Below, piece after piece: positions 1-11,370 of a stretch of DNA of 64,000 nucleotides. The DNA is taken from assembly GCA_048213135.1 (NCBI GenBank), contig PS015201.1, positions 37,804 to 101,803 of the forward strand, given 5' to 3'. The position numbers and the translations under genes were made by a program. Source of the stretch: Reclinomonas americana ATCC 50394. Taxonomy: Eukaryota; Jakobida; Jakobea; Jakobida. Under the pieces are notes generated by a model. That model had not been told where the DNA came from and searched no databases. It saw only the letters and a list, made by a program, of their open reading frames with translations. Each line of letters opens with the position of its first letter. Within the stretch, counting starts at the first letter, position 1.

Positions 1-34
<34 letters not shown>

Positions 35-1030
35 TGAGAGAGGGGGAGAGGAGGGAGGGAGAGATGCGACTGTCTCAGAGAGATTCAAGAGGGAAACTGA
101 TTGCGAGGCAAGGCAAGACTGAGAAGCACACACACACACACACATGCACACACACGCACTCACACAGTGAGAGAGAGGGAGAGCACGAGAAGGGCAGATT
201 GTACTCTCTCTCTCACAGTCTCTCAGTCACTGTCTCTGATCACACTCTCAGTCTCTCTCAGTCTCTCACAGTCTCTCTCGCTCAGTCTCTCTCACGATCA
301 CATTCTCTGTGTCTCTCAGTCACTCTCAGTCTCTCTCTCTCTGTGTCTCTCAGTGCCTCTTGTGCAGTCACTTGCTCTCTCCCTGGTTTCTGCCCTTCCA
401 ATGCCTTCTCTTGTTTCCTTGTCAATCCCTTGTTTCTCAACCCCTCACTCTCTCTGTCTCTTCTCCTTCCCTTCTCGTTTCCTTGCCTCTCCTTGTTTTC
501 TTCCCCACTTCTCCTCTCGTTTCCATGTTCCCATTGTCAATCCCTTGTTTCTCAGCTCCTCCTCGTCTCCTTCCCTTCTCTCATTCTCTCTCAGTCACTC
601 TGTCCGTCTCTTGCGCATTGTCGTTCTCTCCCTCTCATTTCCTTGACCTCTCGCCCTTGTTCCCTTTGTCAATCCCTTGTTTCTCAATTCCTCGTCGTCT
701 CCTTCTCTTCACTTCTCCTCTCGTTTCCTCGTTTCCATTGTAAGTCCCTTGTTTCTCAGCTCCTCCTCGTCTCCTTTTCCCTTGCGTTTCCTTCTTCCCT
801 TTTCAATCTCTTCCTCCACAGTTCGTTGTCCCTTCTCCATTGCCTCTTGTTCCTTGCTCCTTTTGTGCTTCCTCTTGTCTCATCCCTCTCACTTCTCTGT
901 TTCCTCTCGCTTCTTTGTTTGTTGCTGTTCCTCCTTGCCTTCCTATTTCCCTCTCGCTTCCTTGCTCCTCCTTCTCCATTCACCCTCTCCTTCCCCTTTC
1001 CTCACATTCCCTCTTCCCCCTATTTCGCAG
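1..1030. repeat. GA microsatellite and CT-rich intronic low complexity
   Basis: A (GA)n tract at the left edge runs into CA/CT-rich and then C/T-rich sequence ending in a polypyrimidine tract and CAG at 1028-1030, which reads as a 3' splice site. The segment repeats phrases such as CTTGTTTCTCA at about 430, 545, 680 and 750, so part of it is a diverged minisatellite. I see no supported exon in it; its open frames are only the consequence of CT repeats. It is most likely intron of the gene whose exons start at 1031. Confidence 0.75.
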
Positions 1031-2744
1031 ACGAGAATGCCAGTTCGTCGAATGCGACTACCTCACCCTCGCCAAGTACCCCAGCGGCGAGCTGATGGCC
1101 GACCTGCCCATGTACCGCCCCGACATCCCGCCACACTCGTTCAGCGGACCGCCCGTCTCCGCCTCGACCCTGTCGTCGGCGGCCGGATCGCGCCCCGTCA
1201 GCGCGGCCGCGGGTGGCGAGGGCAGCGGCATGCGACCAGGTGGGCTGGCGCCCGCGCAGGTTGATCTGGCCTCCAAGTACCTGCCACCGCGTGAGGAGTA
1301 TGTGTTGGTGCAGGTGGGTCGGCGAAGAGGAACAGTTGTGCGCGTGTTCGTTTCTCCTCTCGTCTCCCCCTCTCGTTCCCCCTCTCGTCTCTCTCTCCCC
1401 CTCTCGCTCTCCCCCTCTCGCTCTCCCCCGGTCGTCTCTCCCTCTCTTCCTCTCCCTCTCCCCCCTCTCGCTCTCCCTCCCTCTCATCTCCCCTCTCGTC
1501 TCCCCTCTTCTCACTTCTTCTCGTCGCCAGGGCATTCCGAGGCCACCAGACGACGTGGCTGCCGACGGCATCGAGTTTGAGTTCAAGGCTCTGTGGGATG
1601 GCACGGGCGTGGATGGAGCGCCGGTGAAGATTGACAGTTGCGTGGAATGCGGAGTGGGAGAAGGGAACGGGAGATGGGCTGCCAGAAGGGCGAGAAGAGT
1701 TTTGCAGTATCTTGTTCAGTGTGATCGCAGACCGAGATGAGAGAGAGAGAGAGAGAGGGAGTGACAGTGTGAGTGAGAGATAGTGTGTTGGCGTGTCTCT
1801 GCCGGCTGCTGAGTGATCTTCGAAGCGAAGTACTTGCGCTGAGTACGAAGCAAGAAAGCCTTTGAGAGGATAAGCAAAGGGAGAATGGTGGTACTGCATT
1901 CAGATTGATCTCCATGTTTTCGCGTTCAGAGACGTGCAACGACAGAATGAGACGTACTTGCGTTGAGCGAGCAGCGAAAGAAAGCTCGAGAGAGTGAGGT
2001 GGAGAAAATGGTGTTGCTGCTTGCAGCCAATCTTCACATGAAAGAATGAGTCGCACTTACGTTGAGTGAGCGGCGAAAGATCTCGCGAGAGAGCGAACAA
2101 GAAGAGAAGAGTGCTGCTGCGATAAGCTGTTGATATTGATTCATCTCATGGCGGAAGAGAAGCCTTACGAGAGAATGGAAGGCGTAGGCGCTTCGTGCTG
2201 CTACTGCTGTTAGCCGCTGTTTTCTTGCTCGTGAGTTGATCGGTTGAGAGAATTGTTCACGGAAACAAGAGCTGCACGTTTGAATTTGGGCGATTGAGCT
2301 GACTGTGAGCACTGTCTGTTCCGTTTTGAAGTGGATTTGGAGCGTTTGTCAGTGAATCTAGAGACTGTTGAACAGAGCAGACTTGCTGTCCTGAGATGCG
2401 AGTGAGATTCACGATGGGAAGACTGCTTGTTGCTTGAGAGTGTATCCATGAGATTGTCAGTTCTTATTTGTGAGAAGCACAACAGTTCTCAGCCCAGTGA
2501 GAGACACAGAAGCAGACATTTTCTGTATTAACCAGGGATATAGTTGTATCATAATTCAGCGTATTACCCGGAGACATTGTCCCGCAGCAGTCCCTTTCCC
2601 TTCCTCTTCCCCTCCTCTTCCCTTCCACTCACCCTTCCCCATTCCCCCCTTTCCCCCCTCACAGTCTCCGGCCCCGCCCCCACCGGCGGCAAGAAAGGCA
2701 AGGCCGCCCCACCGGGCAAGAAGGGACCCGCAGGCAAGAAATAA
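1031..2744 (+). CDS. 3' part of an unrecognised gene with a Lys/Gly-rich C-terminus
   Basis: Three exons join in frame: 1031-1313, 1531-1636 and 2665-2744. The first begins with the last base of a codon, so the gene starts upstream of the window. The protein reads ECQFVECDYLTLAKYPSGEL at its start, then a Ser/Ala/Gly-rich linker, LASKYLPPREEYVLVQ, GIEFEFKALWDGTGVDGAPV and a basic tail GGKKGKAAPPGKKGPAGKK before TAA. The stop lies inside an AAATAAAT string that could double as the polyadenylation signal. The second donor (GTTGCG) is weak, but phase 1 on both sides fits; without it the second exon runs on to a stop at 1738-1740. I do not recognise the family. The gene converges on the aminotransferase gene with about 50 nt between stops. 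Confidence 0.5.
1637..2664 (+). other. Probable last intron of the unknown gene (no exon seen)
   Basis: About 1 kb without a convincing coding segment. It contains a short (GA)n run near 1740-1762 and two or three related blocks around 1810-2100 that repeat the phrase ACTTGCGTTGAG(C/T) in slightly different form, so part is an old local duplication. It ends in a C/T-rich tract with CAG at 2662-2664. Confidence 0.45.
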
Positions 2745-2796
2745 ATTTCACTTCCTCCCTTCTCCTCCTCCTCCTTCCCCCTGTCCTCCCTCCCAT

Positions 2797-3589
2797 TCAC
2801 TTGTCATGCTCCGCGGCAAACTCCCGCATGTACGCACACAACTCGTCGACGGCCGCCGACGTTTGCCCATTGTACAGCGACGCGCGAATGCCGCCGACCA
2901 ACCGGTGCCCCTTCAGGCCGACCATGTGGCGCTGCTCGGCGCCGCCGAGGAACGCCGCCTCCAACTCGGCCGACGGCAGCGAGAAGACGACGTTGAGGCG
3001 GGAGCGCCACTTGGCGTGCGCCGGCTGCACCGGACACCGGTAGAGTGAGGGGAACTCGTCGACAAGGGCGTAGAGCTGCGAGGACCAGTGTTGGGCGCGG
3101 CGATCCATCTCCTCCAGGCCGCCCTCGCGCTCCAGCCACTCCAGCATCAGCTTGCTGATGTAGCAGCTGTAGGTGGCCGGCGTGTGGCTGAGGCTCTTGT
3201 TGGAGGCCACGTGACGCCAGTCCATGAGGGTGGGGGTGTAGCGCAGCGCCGGTTGCGCCAGGACTTCGTCCTTGACCAGGAGGAGGGTGGTGCCGGAGGC
3301 GCCGAAATTCTTTTGTGCGCAGGAGAAGACGATGCCGTGGCGGTCAATGTCTTGCAGCGGGCGGGTCATCAAGTTGGAGGACATGTCGGCGGCAAGGAGC
3401 TGCAGAGGGGGAAGGGGGGATGAAGGGGGAGAAAAGGGAAAGGGGGAAGGGGGTAAAGGGTAAGGGGGAGAAGGGGGGAAGGGCGAAAGGGGGGGAAAGA
3501 GGGGGAATGAGGGGGAATGAAGCACAAGAGAGACTAAGAGAGCAAATGACAACGTGAGTGCATGAAATAACATGCTGTAGGAGCGAAAC

Positions 3590-3627
<38 letters not shown>

Positions 3628-4075
3628 AATCACAAACAGTAAGGGAATGTCATGCAGAACAGCAAGAGACGGACACCGAGCATCAAGAGAGGCAGAGCAC
3701 CCTTCCCCCATCGCCCCCCTCCATCCACTCACCACCCCCTCCGGCGCCGGCGGCGGGCGCGCAAACTCCACCCCAAACACCGTCTCGTTGTCGCAATAGT
3801 ACAGATACGAGGCATCCGCATCCCACTTCCACTCGCTCTCGTCGCGCACAAACGTGTACTTGCTCTCCTTCATGTCGCACACGACGCTGCTGCGTTCGAG
3901 CAGGCGTGCGCCCTCCTGCGCCGCCTGCGCGCTCCAGTTGCCGGTGCAGAGGTAGCTGCCGCAGGTGACACCAGTGGTGGGGGCGCGCAGGCCGCCCATG
4001 TTGAGGGGGACGCCGGCGAATTGGAGGGTGCCGCCGCCCTGGGTGAAGAGGACGTGGTAGGTGGAGGGGAGGTTG
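2797..4075 (-). CDS. Phosphoserine aminotransferase (5' end not found)
   Basis: PLP enzyme of serine biosynthesis, converting 3-phosphohydroxypyruvate plus glutamate to phosphoserine. Two minus-strand exons are clear: 4075-3733, with VLFTQGGGTLQFAGVPLNM (the family's QGGG(T/S)xQF motif), and 3399-2797, with LLAADMSSNL followed by AQKNFGASG, whose Lys is the PLP-binding residue. They join at phase 0 across an intron of 333 nt. The C-terminus keeps HxVGLKGHRxVGGIRASLYN and ends in HDK. The first exon found begins with the last base of a codon. The roughly 65 N-terminal residues of the family (FxxGPAxLP..., GTGxSxMEMSHR) were not found in 4.08-5.3 kb on this strand. The gene may be truncated, or its first exon may be lost in the short gap at 4764-4783. 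The intron is G/A-rich. Confidence 0.9.
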
Positions 4076-4650
4076 CTGTGAAGGAGGGGCAATGAGGGAA
4101 AGGAATATGAGAGAAGCACAGAGTGAGAAAAAGGTGAATGTGTGTGTGTGTTTGTGCGCGTCTTCATCTCTCTCTACTTGTGCCTGTTGCCCTTGTGTTG
4201 CTGGTGTACTCGTTGTGTCATGCATGCGGCTACCACTGTGCATACTCCCTCGTTCCCCTCTCTGTGTTGCGTGATTGTGAGCTCCACATCTGCTTGTCAT
4301 CACATGTGGAAGTGAGTGATGATAGTGACGACGGAGAGTGCATTGTTTGTCTTCCTCCTCCTTCTTCTTCGCCTTCTTCTTCTTCTTGTTATTCTTTCTT
4401 CTCCTCCTCCTTCTACTGTTTCTGCTTCTTTGCCTTCTCCTCCTCTCCCTTTCCATGCACTTCTTCCCTCTTCGTCGTCTTTTTCTTCTTCTTCTGTTGT
4501 TGTTGTTCTTGTTGTTCTTCTTTTTTCCTTCTTCTAGTTCTCCATCTCCTTCTCCTTCGCTAACTCTTCCTCCTCCTTCTCCTCTCCTCCTCCTCCTACT
4601 TCTCTCTCCTTGTCATCACTGAATGGCGCTATTTTCTTCCTGTTGCAGTA
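4076..4650. other. Intergenic or intronic low complexity between divergent genes
   Basis: CT-rich and CTT-trinucleotide-rich sequence (about 4350-4620) between the aminotransferase and the NLR-like gene on the opposite strand. It ends in CTGTTGCAG at 4641-4649, which reads as a 3' splice site before the exon that carries the NLR-like gene's probable start codon, so an untranslated exon may lie upstream. No exon recognised on either strand. Confidence 0.4.
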
Positions 4651-4662
4651 CCAGCTGGATTG

Positions 4663-4792
4663 ATGAAGGACAAGAAGAAGGAGAAGCACATCGACGAGAG
4701 CACACCTGAGACCGCTGCGCGGAGTAAGAATCACACATAGGAGAGTGCCTCTCTCTCTCTCTCNNNNNNNNNNNNNNNNNNNNCTCCTCCTC

Positions 4793-4866
<74 letters not shown>

Positions 4867-5405
4867 TTCTCTCTGTGCATTTGTGTGTGACAGTGCAGAT
4901 GTCACGACTTGTCTCCCACTGACTCATTCTCTCTCTCACACACACTCTCTCTATCTCCCTCGCACATACACTCTCAACTTACTCTCCCAGTGCATGCGTG
5001 TGTGTATGTGTGTGAGAGAGAGACAAGTGGGAGAGCATGTCCAGCATCCCGCGCTCTTGCCCCCCTCTTGTGTGTGCCATTACACTTGCACACATGCAGC
5101 ACGAGGTATGCACTCTTCTGCAACGCAACTCATTTCACGCAGGTCGGAAAAACAAACAGAGAGAAATTGGCGCGAAAATCAACAGACACTCGACGGACGG
5201 ACTGTCTCTCATTACCTTTACTTACCTTACCTTGCCTCATCCCCCGCAGCGCTCTCTTTCATCCTTCCACATCGTCGTCAATGTCTCTCATCAGCGATGA
5301 AGAGTTGTGTACCGACATTTGTGTGTTTGTGCCTGCGTATTTTTCCGTCTCTCTTCTCTCCCCCTCCACTCTCCCTCTCCCTTTCTCTCTCTCTCTCTCT
5401 CCCTT

Positions 5406-5436
<31 letters not shown>

Positions 5437-5684
5437 ATGTGTGTGTGTCTCATTCATTCTTCTCACACAGGTCCAATTTTCTACGAGCCACAAGAGTTGT
5501 GAATGGTGTCGCTGCTCGTGCACTGCGTGCTCTTGTGCAACGGGAGCTGCCAGCATTCGTTCGGAGTTGTGCGGCCGAGACAGAAGCATCAGCAGCGGGG
5601 AAGCTGGAGCTGATGAAGGAGTGGATGAAGAAGCCTGTCAAACGAGACAAGCGGTTCGCATCTTTGTCTATCTTCTCTCTGTGA

Positions 5685-5740
<56 letters not shown>

Positions 5741-6420
5741 GTCTCTACTCNNNNNNNNNNNNNNNNNNNNNNNNNNNNNNNNNNNNNNNNNNNNNNNNNN
5801 NNNNNNNNNNNNNNNNNNNNNNNNNNNNNNNNNNNNNNNNNNNNNNNNNNNNNNNNNNNNNNNNNNNNNNNNNNNNNNNNNNNNNNNNNNNNNNNNNNNN
5901 NNNNNNNNNNNNNNNNNNNNNNNNNNNNNNNNNNNNNNNNNNNNNNNNNNNNNNNNNNNNNNNNNNNNNNNNNNNNNNNNNNNNNNNNNNNNNNNNNNNN
6001 NNNNNNNNNNNNNNNNNNNNNNNNNNNNNNNNNNNNNNNNNNNNNNNNNNNNNNNNNNNNNNNNNNNNNNNNNNNNNNNNNNNNNNNNNNNNNNNNNNNN
6101 NNNNNNNNNNNNNNNNNNNNNNNNNNNNNNNNNNNNNNNNNNNNNNNNNNNNNNNNNNNNNNNNNNNNNNNNNNNNNNNNNNNNNNNNNNNNNNNNNNNN
6201 NNNNNNNNNNNNNNNNNNNNNNNNNNNNNNNNNNNNNNNNNNNNNNNNNNNNNNNNNNNNNNNNNNNNNNNNNNNNNNNNNNNNTACGTACGTACGTACG
6301 TACCGTACCGTACGACGTACGTACGTACGTACGTACGTACGTACGTACGTACGTACGTACGTACGTACGTACGTACGTACGTACGTACGTACGTACGTAC
6401 GTACGTCGTACGTACGTCGT

Positions 6421-6518
<98 letters not shown>

Positions 6519-9500
6519 GCGTGCACCCTCAATTGTGTGGATTGTTTGCAGTGCCACATTGCCGAGATTTGAGGTAGTTAAGTGCTACCGCTCGCAGATT
6601 CCTTCAATGAGAATTTGGCAGTGTGCCTTGGACGCCGGTGATTCTGCTCCTTCGTGTACTGCGTTTGACTTGACGTGGATGACGTCGGTACTGCTGAACG
6701 CGCATTGGACTCCGGATGCGCGTGCAGCTCCGCCTGATGTGCGCCAGCTGATCGTTGACGAGTCGCAGGTGTGTCCTTTGTATCCAGAGGTCTCGTATTC
6801 TATCTGCACGCTTAGTTGCCTGGGTATGCGCAGCGTGATGCAATTTCGAATCTGCGTGATGCAAGGAATGAACTCATGCATCGCCCGGACGTGCATCTGT
6901 CAGCCGCGCAACTGCGCGACCTGCTTGGAGATGAGGCCAGTGGAGGGCGGATCGCGCACCTTCTGCGACAAGCACAGGTTCCACGCCTGGACGCATTTGA
7001 AAAGGAGATCGATGTCATCCGTTTTGGTGCGTGTTGTATTTGTTGAGGTCTTGTTTGTCGTTACTCACTGTGACTTGTGCATTGTGTTTTGCGTGCCAGC
7101 TGTAACACCATTGAGCCGAGTGAGCATTTTCAGAAACCTGGGCCAGTTTGATGGATTCCCATTTCCCAGCCGCGTCGCAGAGGCCGAGCGGCTTGCGGAA
7201 CGATTGCTGGAATGCGAGGCTGGTAAGAAGACGAGCGATTGCATCTCTGGTTCTAGTCGCTCACACGTTTTCCTTTGTGGATCATTCTCACAAGATGGGA
7301 CACCTGGAGTGATTGTGATATCTGGCGAGGGAGGAAGTGGCAAGACGACATTGGCTGAGCTGATTGTGTCGGAGATGGAACGCAAGAAGTGGCGTGGTTC
7401 GGCACTGTATTCGGACATGCGTGGTCACGCCGTTGTTGAGAGCCGATTCACGTCGGTGAGTGATAGATGATGAAGATACAGTATGAGTACTTTCGCTGCT
7501 TACGTAGTATCTCTCCTTTTGCATGATATAGACGATGGAGGTACTCGGCAATGGGCTGCGAGGATTCGCCAGTGCCATGGCACCTGTACAGTCCAACGCA
7601 CAATTGTTGGCGGAGATCGAGGCGTGGGAGAAGGACGACAATGTGGACATGATGCACAAACGATTGAGCCGTTTCATGAAGGACAGCCGCGGTATTTTGT
7701 TGCTTGACAATGTCGGCACGGGGAAGCAAGTGCTGGATGTACTTTGGGGCTCTCCTGCGCGTGCATTGTCCAGTGCAGGTGCGTGCACATTTTTGTTCGT
7801 CAGTGAGCGTGTTGTCAGATTTCTCGCTTGTAGGCGACTCATCTGGTTGCAATTGACATCGCGTCTCCTTCGCGGTGAAGTAGACCTGTCTGTATGAGTC
7901 GCCAACCGATGTGTTACTTTTCGCACTCAGGTTCCCCGCTCATGGTCGCTCCCTTGGTGATTGTGACCACGCGATTTAAGCGAGTGGCCGATGAATTGCA
8001 ACGCTCAGCCCTGTTGAGCTCGGCTGTGGTGCTTCACATGTCGGTGGGCGATGTGGAGGCCGATGATGTGGCGCAGTATGTGCGCCAACAGATTGATATA
8101 CCAGAAGAAATCTGTCGTGAGGTGACGGAGGCGACGCTGGAGAGGCCGCAGGCATTCCGCGTGGCTTTCTGTTTGAGGTGTGTCGGTTGTCTTTTTCTTT
8201 TTTGGCAGTCCTGCTCTCTTTGCAGAGGAGTGACTCGTTAAAATGCTTCATGCAGCATGCTCGCACGACAGTCATTGGAGACACTGGCCGGCAGCGATCT
8301 GCAGGCACGACTGGCCGAGACGCGAGAATTGGCGCTAGACGAGCTGGTGAGCAAGAATCTGGCGGAGTGTACGCCACTCATGAGACAGGTGCTGTCGCTG
8401 GTCGCAGCACTGCAGCAGATGCGAGTGCGTGCCACGGCTCGAACAGTGACGTTGCTGGTTCGGTTGATTGGACGTGATGCAGCTTCCGCATCACAAGATT
8501 GGTTGCAGCAACTAGTGGCTCAAGGAAGAGTTGACGAGTGTCAAGAAGATGAAGGTGATGTGATACAGGCATTGGAGTTGCTTCGGCGGTCCATGTTGGT
8601 GCAATGCACGATGACGCAGTCGCGAGACGCGTTGTGTCGAATGGTGATGACAGGCGGAGAAGGATCTGATGTGTCGCCATCGAGAGTGGAGTATGGAGTG
8701 CACGATCTCGTGATGGAATGGTTGACGTCGGGAGATCGTGAGATTGAGCTGTACCAGTATCGTGATGCTGTGTCGGATGTCGTTCTGTGTGGACTAGCGT
8801 GGACTGGCGTGCACAGTATTAACGATGATATGTTGCGTGACATTCGGCCATGTTTGCAAGTTATGTGGAGTGAGCTGTTATCAGCAATTACGCGTAGGTG
8901 GGATAAAAGTATCCTGTCATCGGTGATGAAGACGCGACTCGACGGTGTATCGCGCTTGGCGCAGCTGGTGGAGATACGGCTTTCTGTTAGCGAATTCAGT
9001 ACCGATGTGGCACTGCCGTGTGCTGCTTGGCTTCAGGAATGGAGTAGTGACGGAATGCTTCGTCATATTTTTCACAGCAGGGCACGGTGCGTGGCCGAAT
9101 TTCTGAGTTGTGCGCGACGAGATGGCGATGCTGCTTACTACTTGGCAGAACATTTGGAGTCATTTGGGGGAGGAAAAGATGTGACATTGTTTGCTGAGCT
9201 TCAGCGCATTCGCGCCGGCTGCCTACAAAAGGTCGGCCAACTTGCCGAGGCCGAGCGACTGTATCGGGAGGTACTGGTGTCGAGGCGAGAGGTGCTTGGT
9301 GACAGGCATCCGGACACGCTGGCGTCCATGAACCATCTCGCCCACTGCATCCAGGCGAGTGGCAATCTCGCCGATGCCGAGCGACTGTATCGGGAGGTGT
9401 TGATGTTGAGGCGCGAGGTGCTTGGTGACAGGCATCCAGGCTCACTGATGTCGATGAACAATCTTGCTGACTGCATCCAAACGAGTGGCGATCTCGCTGA

Positions 9501-11154
9501 AGCTGAGGGACTGCATCGGGAGGTGTTGGTGTTGAGGCGTGAGGTGCTTGGTGACAAGCATCCAGACACGCTGAAGTCCATGAACAATCTCGCCGTCTGT
9601 ATCCAGTCGAGTGGCAATCTCACCGAAGCCGAGCGACTGTACCGGGAGGTGTTGGTGTTGAGACGTGAGGTGCTTGGTGACAGACATCCGGACACACTGT
9701 GGTCCATGAACAATCTTGCTGCTTGCATCGGAGACAGTGGCAGCCTTGCCGAGGCCGAACGACTGTATCGGGAGGTGCTGGTGTTGAGACGTGAGGTGCT
9801 CGGCGACAAGCATCCAGATACGCTGGCCTCCATGAACAAGCTCGCCACGTGCATCAAGGAGCGTGGCAATCTCGCCGAAGCCGAGCGACTGTATCGGGAG
9901 GTGCTGGCATTGAGGAATGACGTGCTCGGTGACAAGCATCCAGACACACTGACGTCCGTGAACAATCTTGCCGTCTGCATCCAGGAGAGCGGCAATATCT
10001 CCGAAGCCGTGCGACTGTATCGAGAGGTGTTGGTGTTGAGACGTGAGGTGCTTGGTGACAGACATCCGGACACACTGACGTCCGTGAACAATCTCGCCGT
10101 CTGTATCCAGTCGAGTGGCAATCTCGCCGAAGCCGAGCGATTGTACCGGGAGGTGTTGGTGTTGAGACGTGAGGTGCTTGGTGACAGACATCCGGACACA
10201 CTGTGGTCCATGAGCAATCTCGCTGTCTGCATCCAAGGCAGCGGTAATCTCGCCGAAGCCGAGCGACTGTATCTGGAGGTGTTCGTGTATAGGCGTGAGG
10301 TGCTCGGTGACAAGCATCCGCATACGCTGGCCTCCATGAACAATCTCGCCACGTGCATCAAGGAGCGTGGCAATCTCACCGAAGCCGAGCGACTTTATCG
10401 GGAGGTGTTGGTGTTGAGGAATGACGTGCTCGGTGACAAGCATCCAGACACACTGACGTCCGTGAACAATCTTGCCGTCTGCATCCAGGAGAGCGGCAAT
10501 CTCTCCGAAGCCGTGCGACTGTATCGGGAGGTGTTGGTTTTTAGACGCGAGGTGCTTGGTGATAGGCATCCGGACACGCTAAAATCCATGAACAATCTCG
10601 CTGCTTGCATCGGAGACAGTGGCAATCTCTCCGAAGCCGAGCGACTGTATCGAGAGGTGTTGGCGTTGAGTCGTGAGGTTCTTGGTGACAGGCATCCGGA
10701 CACACTGTGGTCCATGAGCAATCTCGCCAGCTGTATCAAGGAAAGCGGTAATCTTGCTGAAGCCGAGCGACTTTATCGGGAGGTATTGACATCGAGGTGT
10801 GAAGTGCTTGGTGTCAGGCATCCGGACACGCTGGTGTCCATGAGCAGTCTGGCCAGCTGCATAAAGACAAGTGGCAATCTCGTCGAAGCCGAGCGACTGT
10901 ATCGGGAGGTGTTGGTGTTGCGACGTGAGGTACTTGGTGACAAGCATCCGCACACACTGCGGTCCATGAACAATTTCGCCGTCTGTATCCAGTCGAGTGG
11001 CAATTTTGCCGAAGCCGAGCGACTGTATCGCGAGGCGTTGGTGTTGAGTCATGAGGTGCTTGGTGACAGGCATCCAGACACGCTACGGGTAGTGAGAAAC
11101 CTGCACAATCTCGAGGCGAATCGTAGAAACACGTGGAGATGCGTTGTTTCATGA
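4663..11154 (+). CDS. NLR-like protein: HEPN (DZIP3-type), STAND NTPase, 15 TPRs
   Basis: Ten exons: 4663-4723, 5250-5322, 5471-5680, 6552-6768, 6816-7026, 7100-7222, 7295-7455, 7532-7778, 7931-8177 and 8256-11154 (1482 residues; phases agree throughout). The N-terminus is Lys-rich. Next comes a HEPN domain of DZIP3 type: NFLRATRVVNG, then FDLTWMTSVLL, then RNELMH, an Rx4H motif at about 6864-6881. The NTPase has the P-loop GEGGSGKTTLA near 7325, Walker B RGILLLDNV near 7690, LVIVTTRF (sensor-1-like) near 7955, and VHDLVMEWL near 8698, resembling the winged-helix MHD motif. From about 9230 there are 15 kinesin-light-chain-type TPRs of 42 residues with LGDRHPDTL signatures. By analogy with STAND proteins, TPRs sense, the NTPase switches and HEPN acts, possibly as an RNase (inference). 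The first three exons are less certain than the rest, and the third intron holds a 534-nt gap. Confidence 0.85.
4746..4873. repeat. (CT)n microsatellite with 20-nt assembly gap
   Basis: A nearly pure (CT)n run is broken by Ns at 4764-4783. A gap of exactly 20 Ns recurs at 36545-36564, so it is probably a placeholder of unknown true length. It lies in the first intron of the NLR-like gene model. Confidence 0.9.
5691..6514. repeat. Microsatellite block: (CT)n, 534-nt gap, (ACGT)n, (CT)n
   Basis: Intron of the NLR-like gene. (CT)n at about 5691-5738, Ns at 5751-6284, a (TACG)n tract at 6285-6418 with a few one-base interruptions, then (CT)n to 6514. (TACG)n is self-complementary, so a single strand can fold back on itself, which may explain the assembly break. 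The same combination occurs at 34111-34760. Confidence 0.9.
9230..11090 (+). repeat. 126-bp coding tandem repeats (TPR units)
   Basis: Fifteen in-frame units of 126 bp encode the TPRs of the NLR-like protein. Units are very alike at DNA level. The stretch around 9840-10010 (CTCGCCACGTGCATCAAGG, then GTGCGACTGTATCG) returns almost unchanged about 504 bp later around 10335-10510. That is four units, so a block of four appears to have duplicated together. Confidence 0.9.
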
Positions 11155-11370
11155 AGCCGTATGTATGGATCCACGATTTGCAACTGTCAATGTCTGGCGA
11201 GATCACTCGTGTGGACGGATGACAGCACCGAGAGGATCGTTGTGAATACTGTTGTGCAGTGTGAACTGTTTTCCTGCACTTCTCAAGATCGAAGAAACGC
11301 AGCAGCTGCCGTTAAGGCTGCAGATTATGCTGATTCGAAGGGCCTTTCCAGCTGCTACCGCGTGTTTGTT

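Noticed and set aside
34-1095. Leu/Ser-rich open frame over the CT-rich left end
   Set aside because: It follows from CTCTCT/TCTTCC repeats reading as Ser-Leu; no domain, and a splice acceptor ends it.
5281-5322. MSLISDEEL as an alternative start of the NLR-like protein
   Set aside because: It is in another frame from the exon joined at phase 1 to 4663-4723. It remains possible if the 4663 exon is untranslated, but the Lys-rich start gives consistent phases.
4745-6577. 610-codon open frame spanning gaps and microsatellites
   Set aside because: Mostly N, Leu/Ser and TYVR repeats from (CT)n and (TACG)n; only small parts coincide with real exons.
6576-6601. Possible 26-nt intron (GTAGTT...TCGCAG) in the NLR-like gene
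   Set aside because: Far shorter than any other intron here, and the frame is open through it.
9201-10569. Long open frames on the minus strand (375 and 392 codons) opposite the TPR exon
   Set aside because: They mirror the 126-bp repeats of the plus-strand TPRs; the repeat keeps stops out of antisense frames. The plus frame has family motifs, the minus frames have none.
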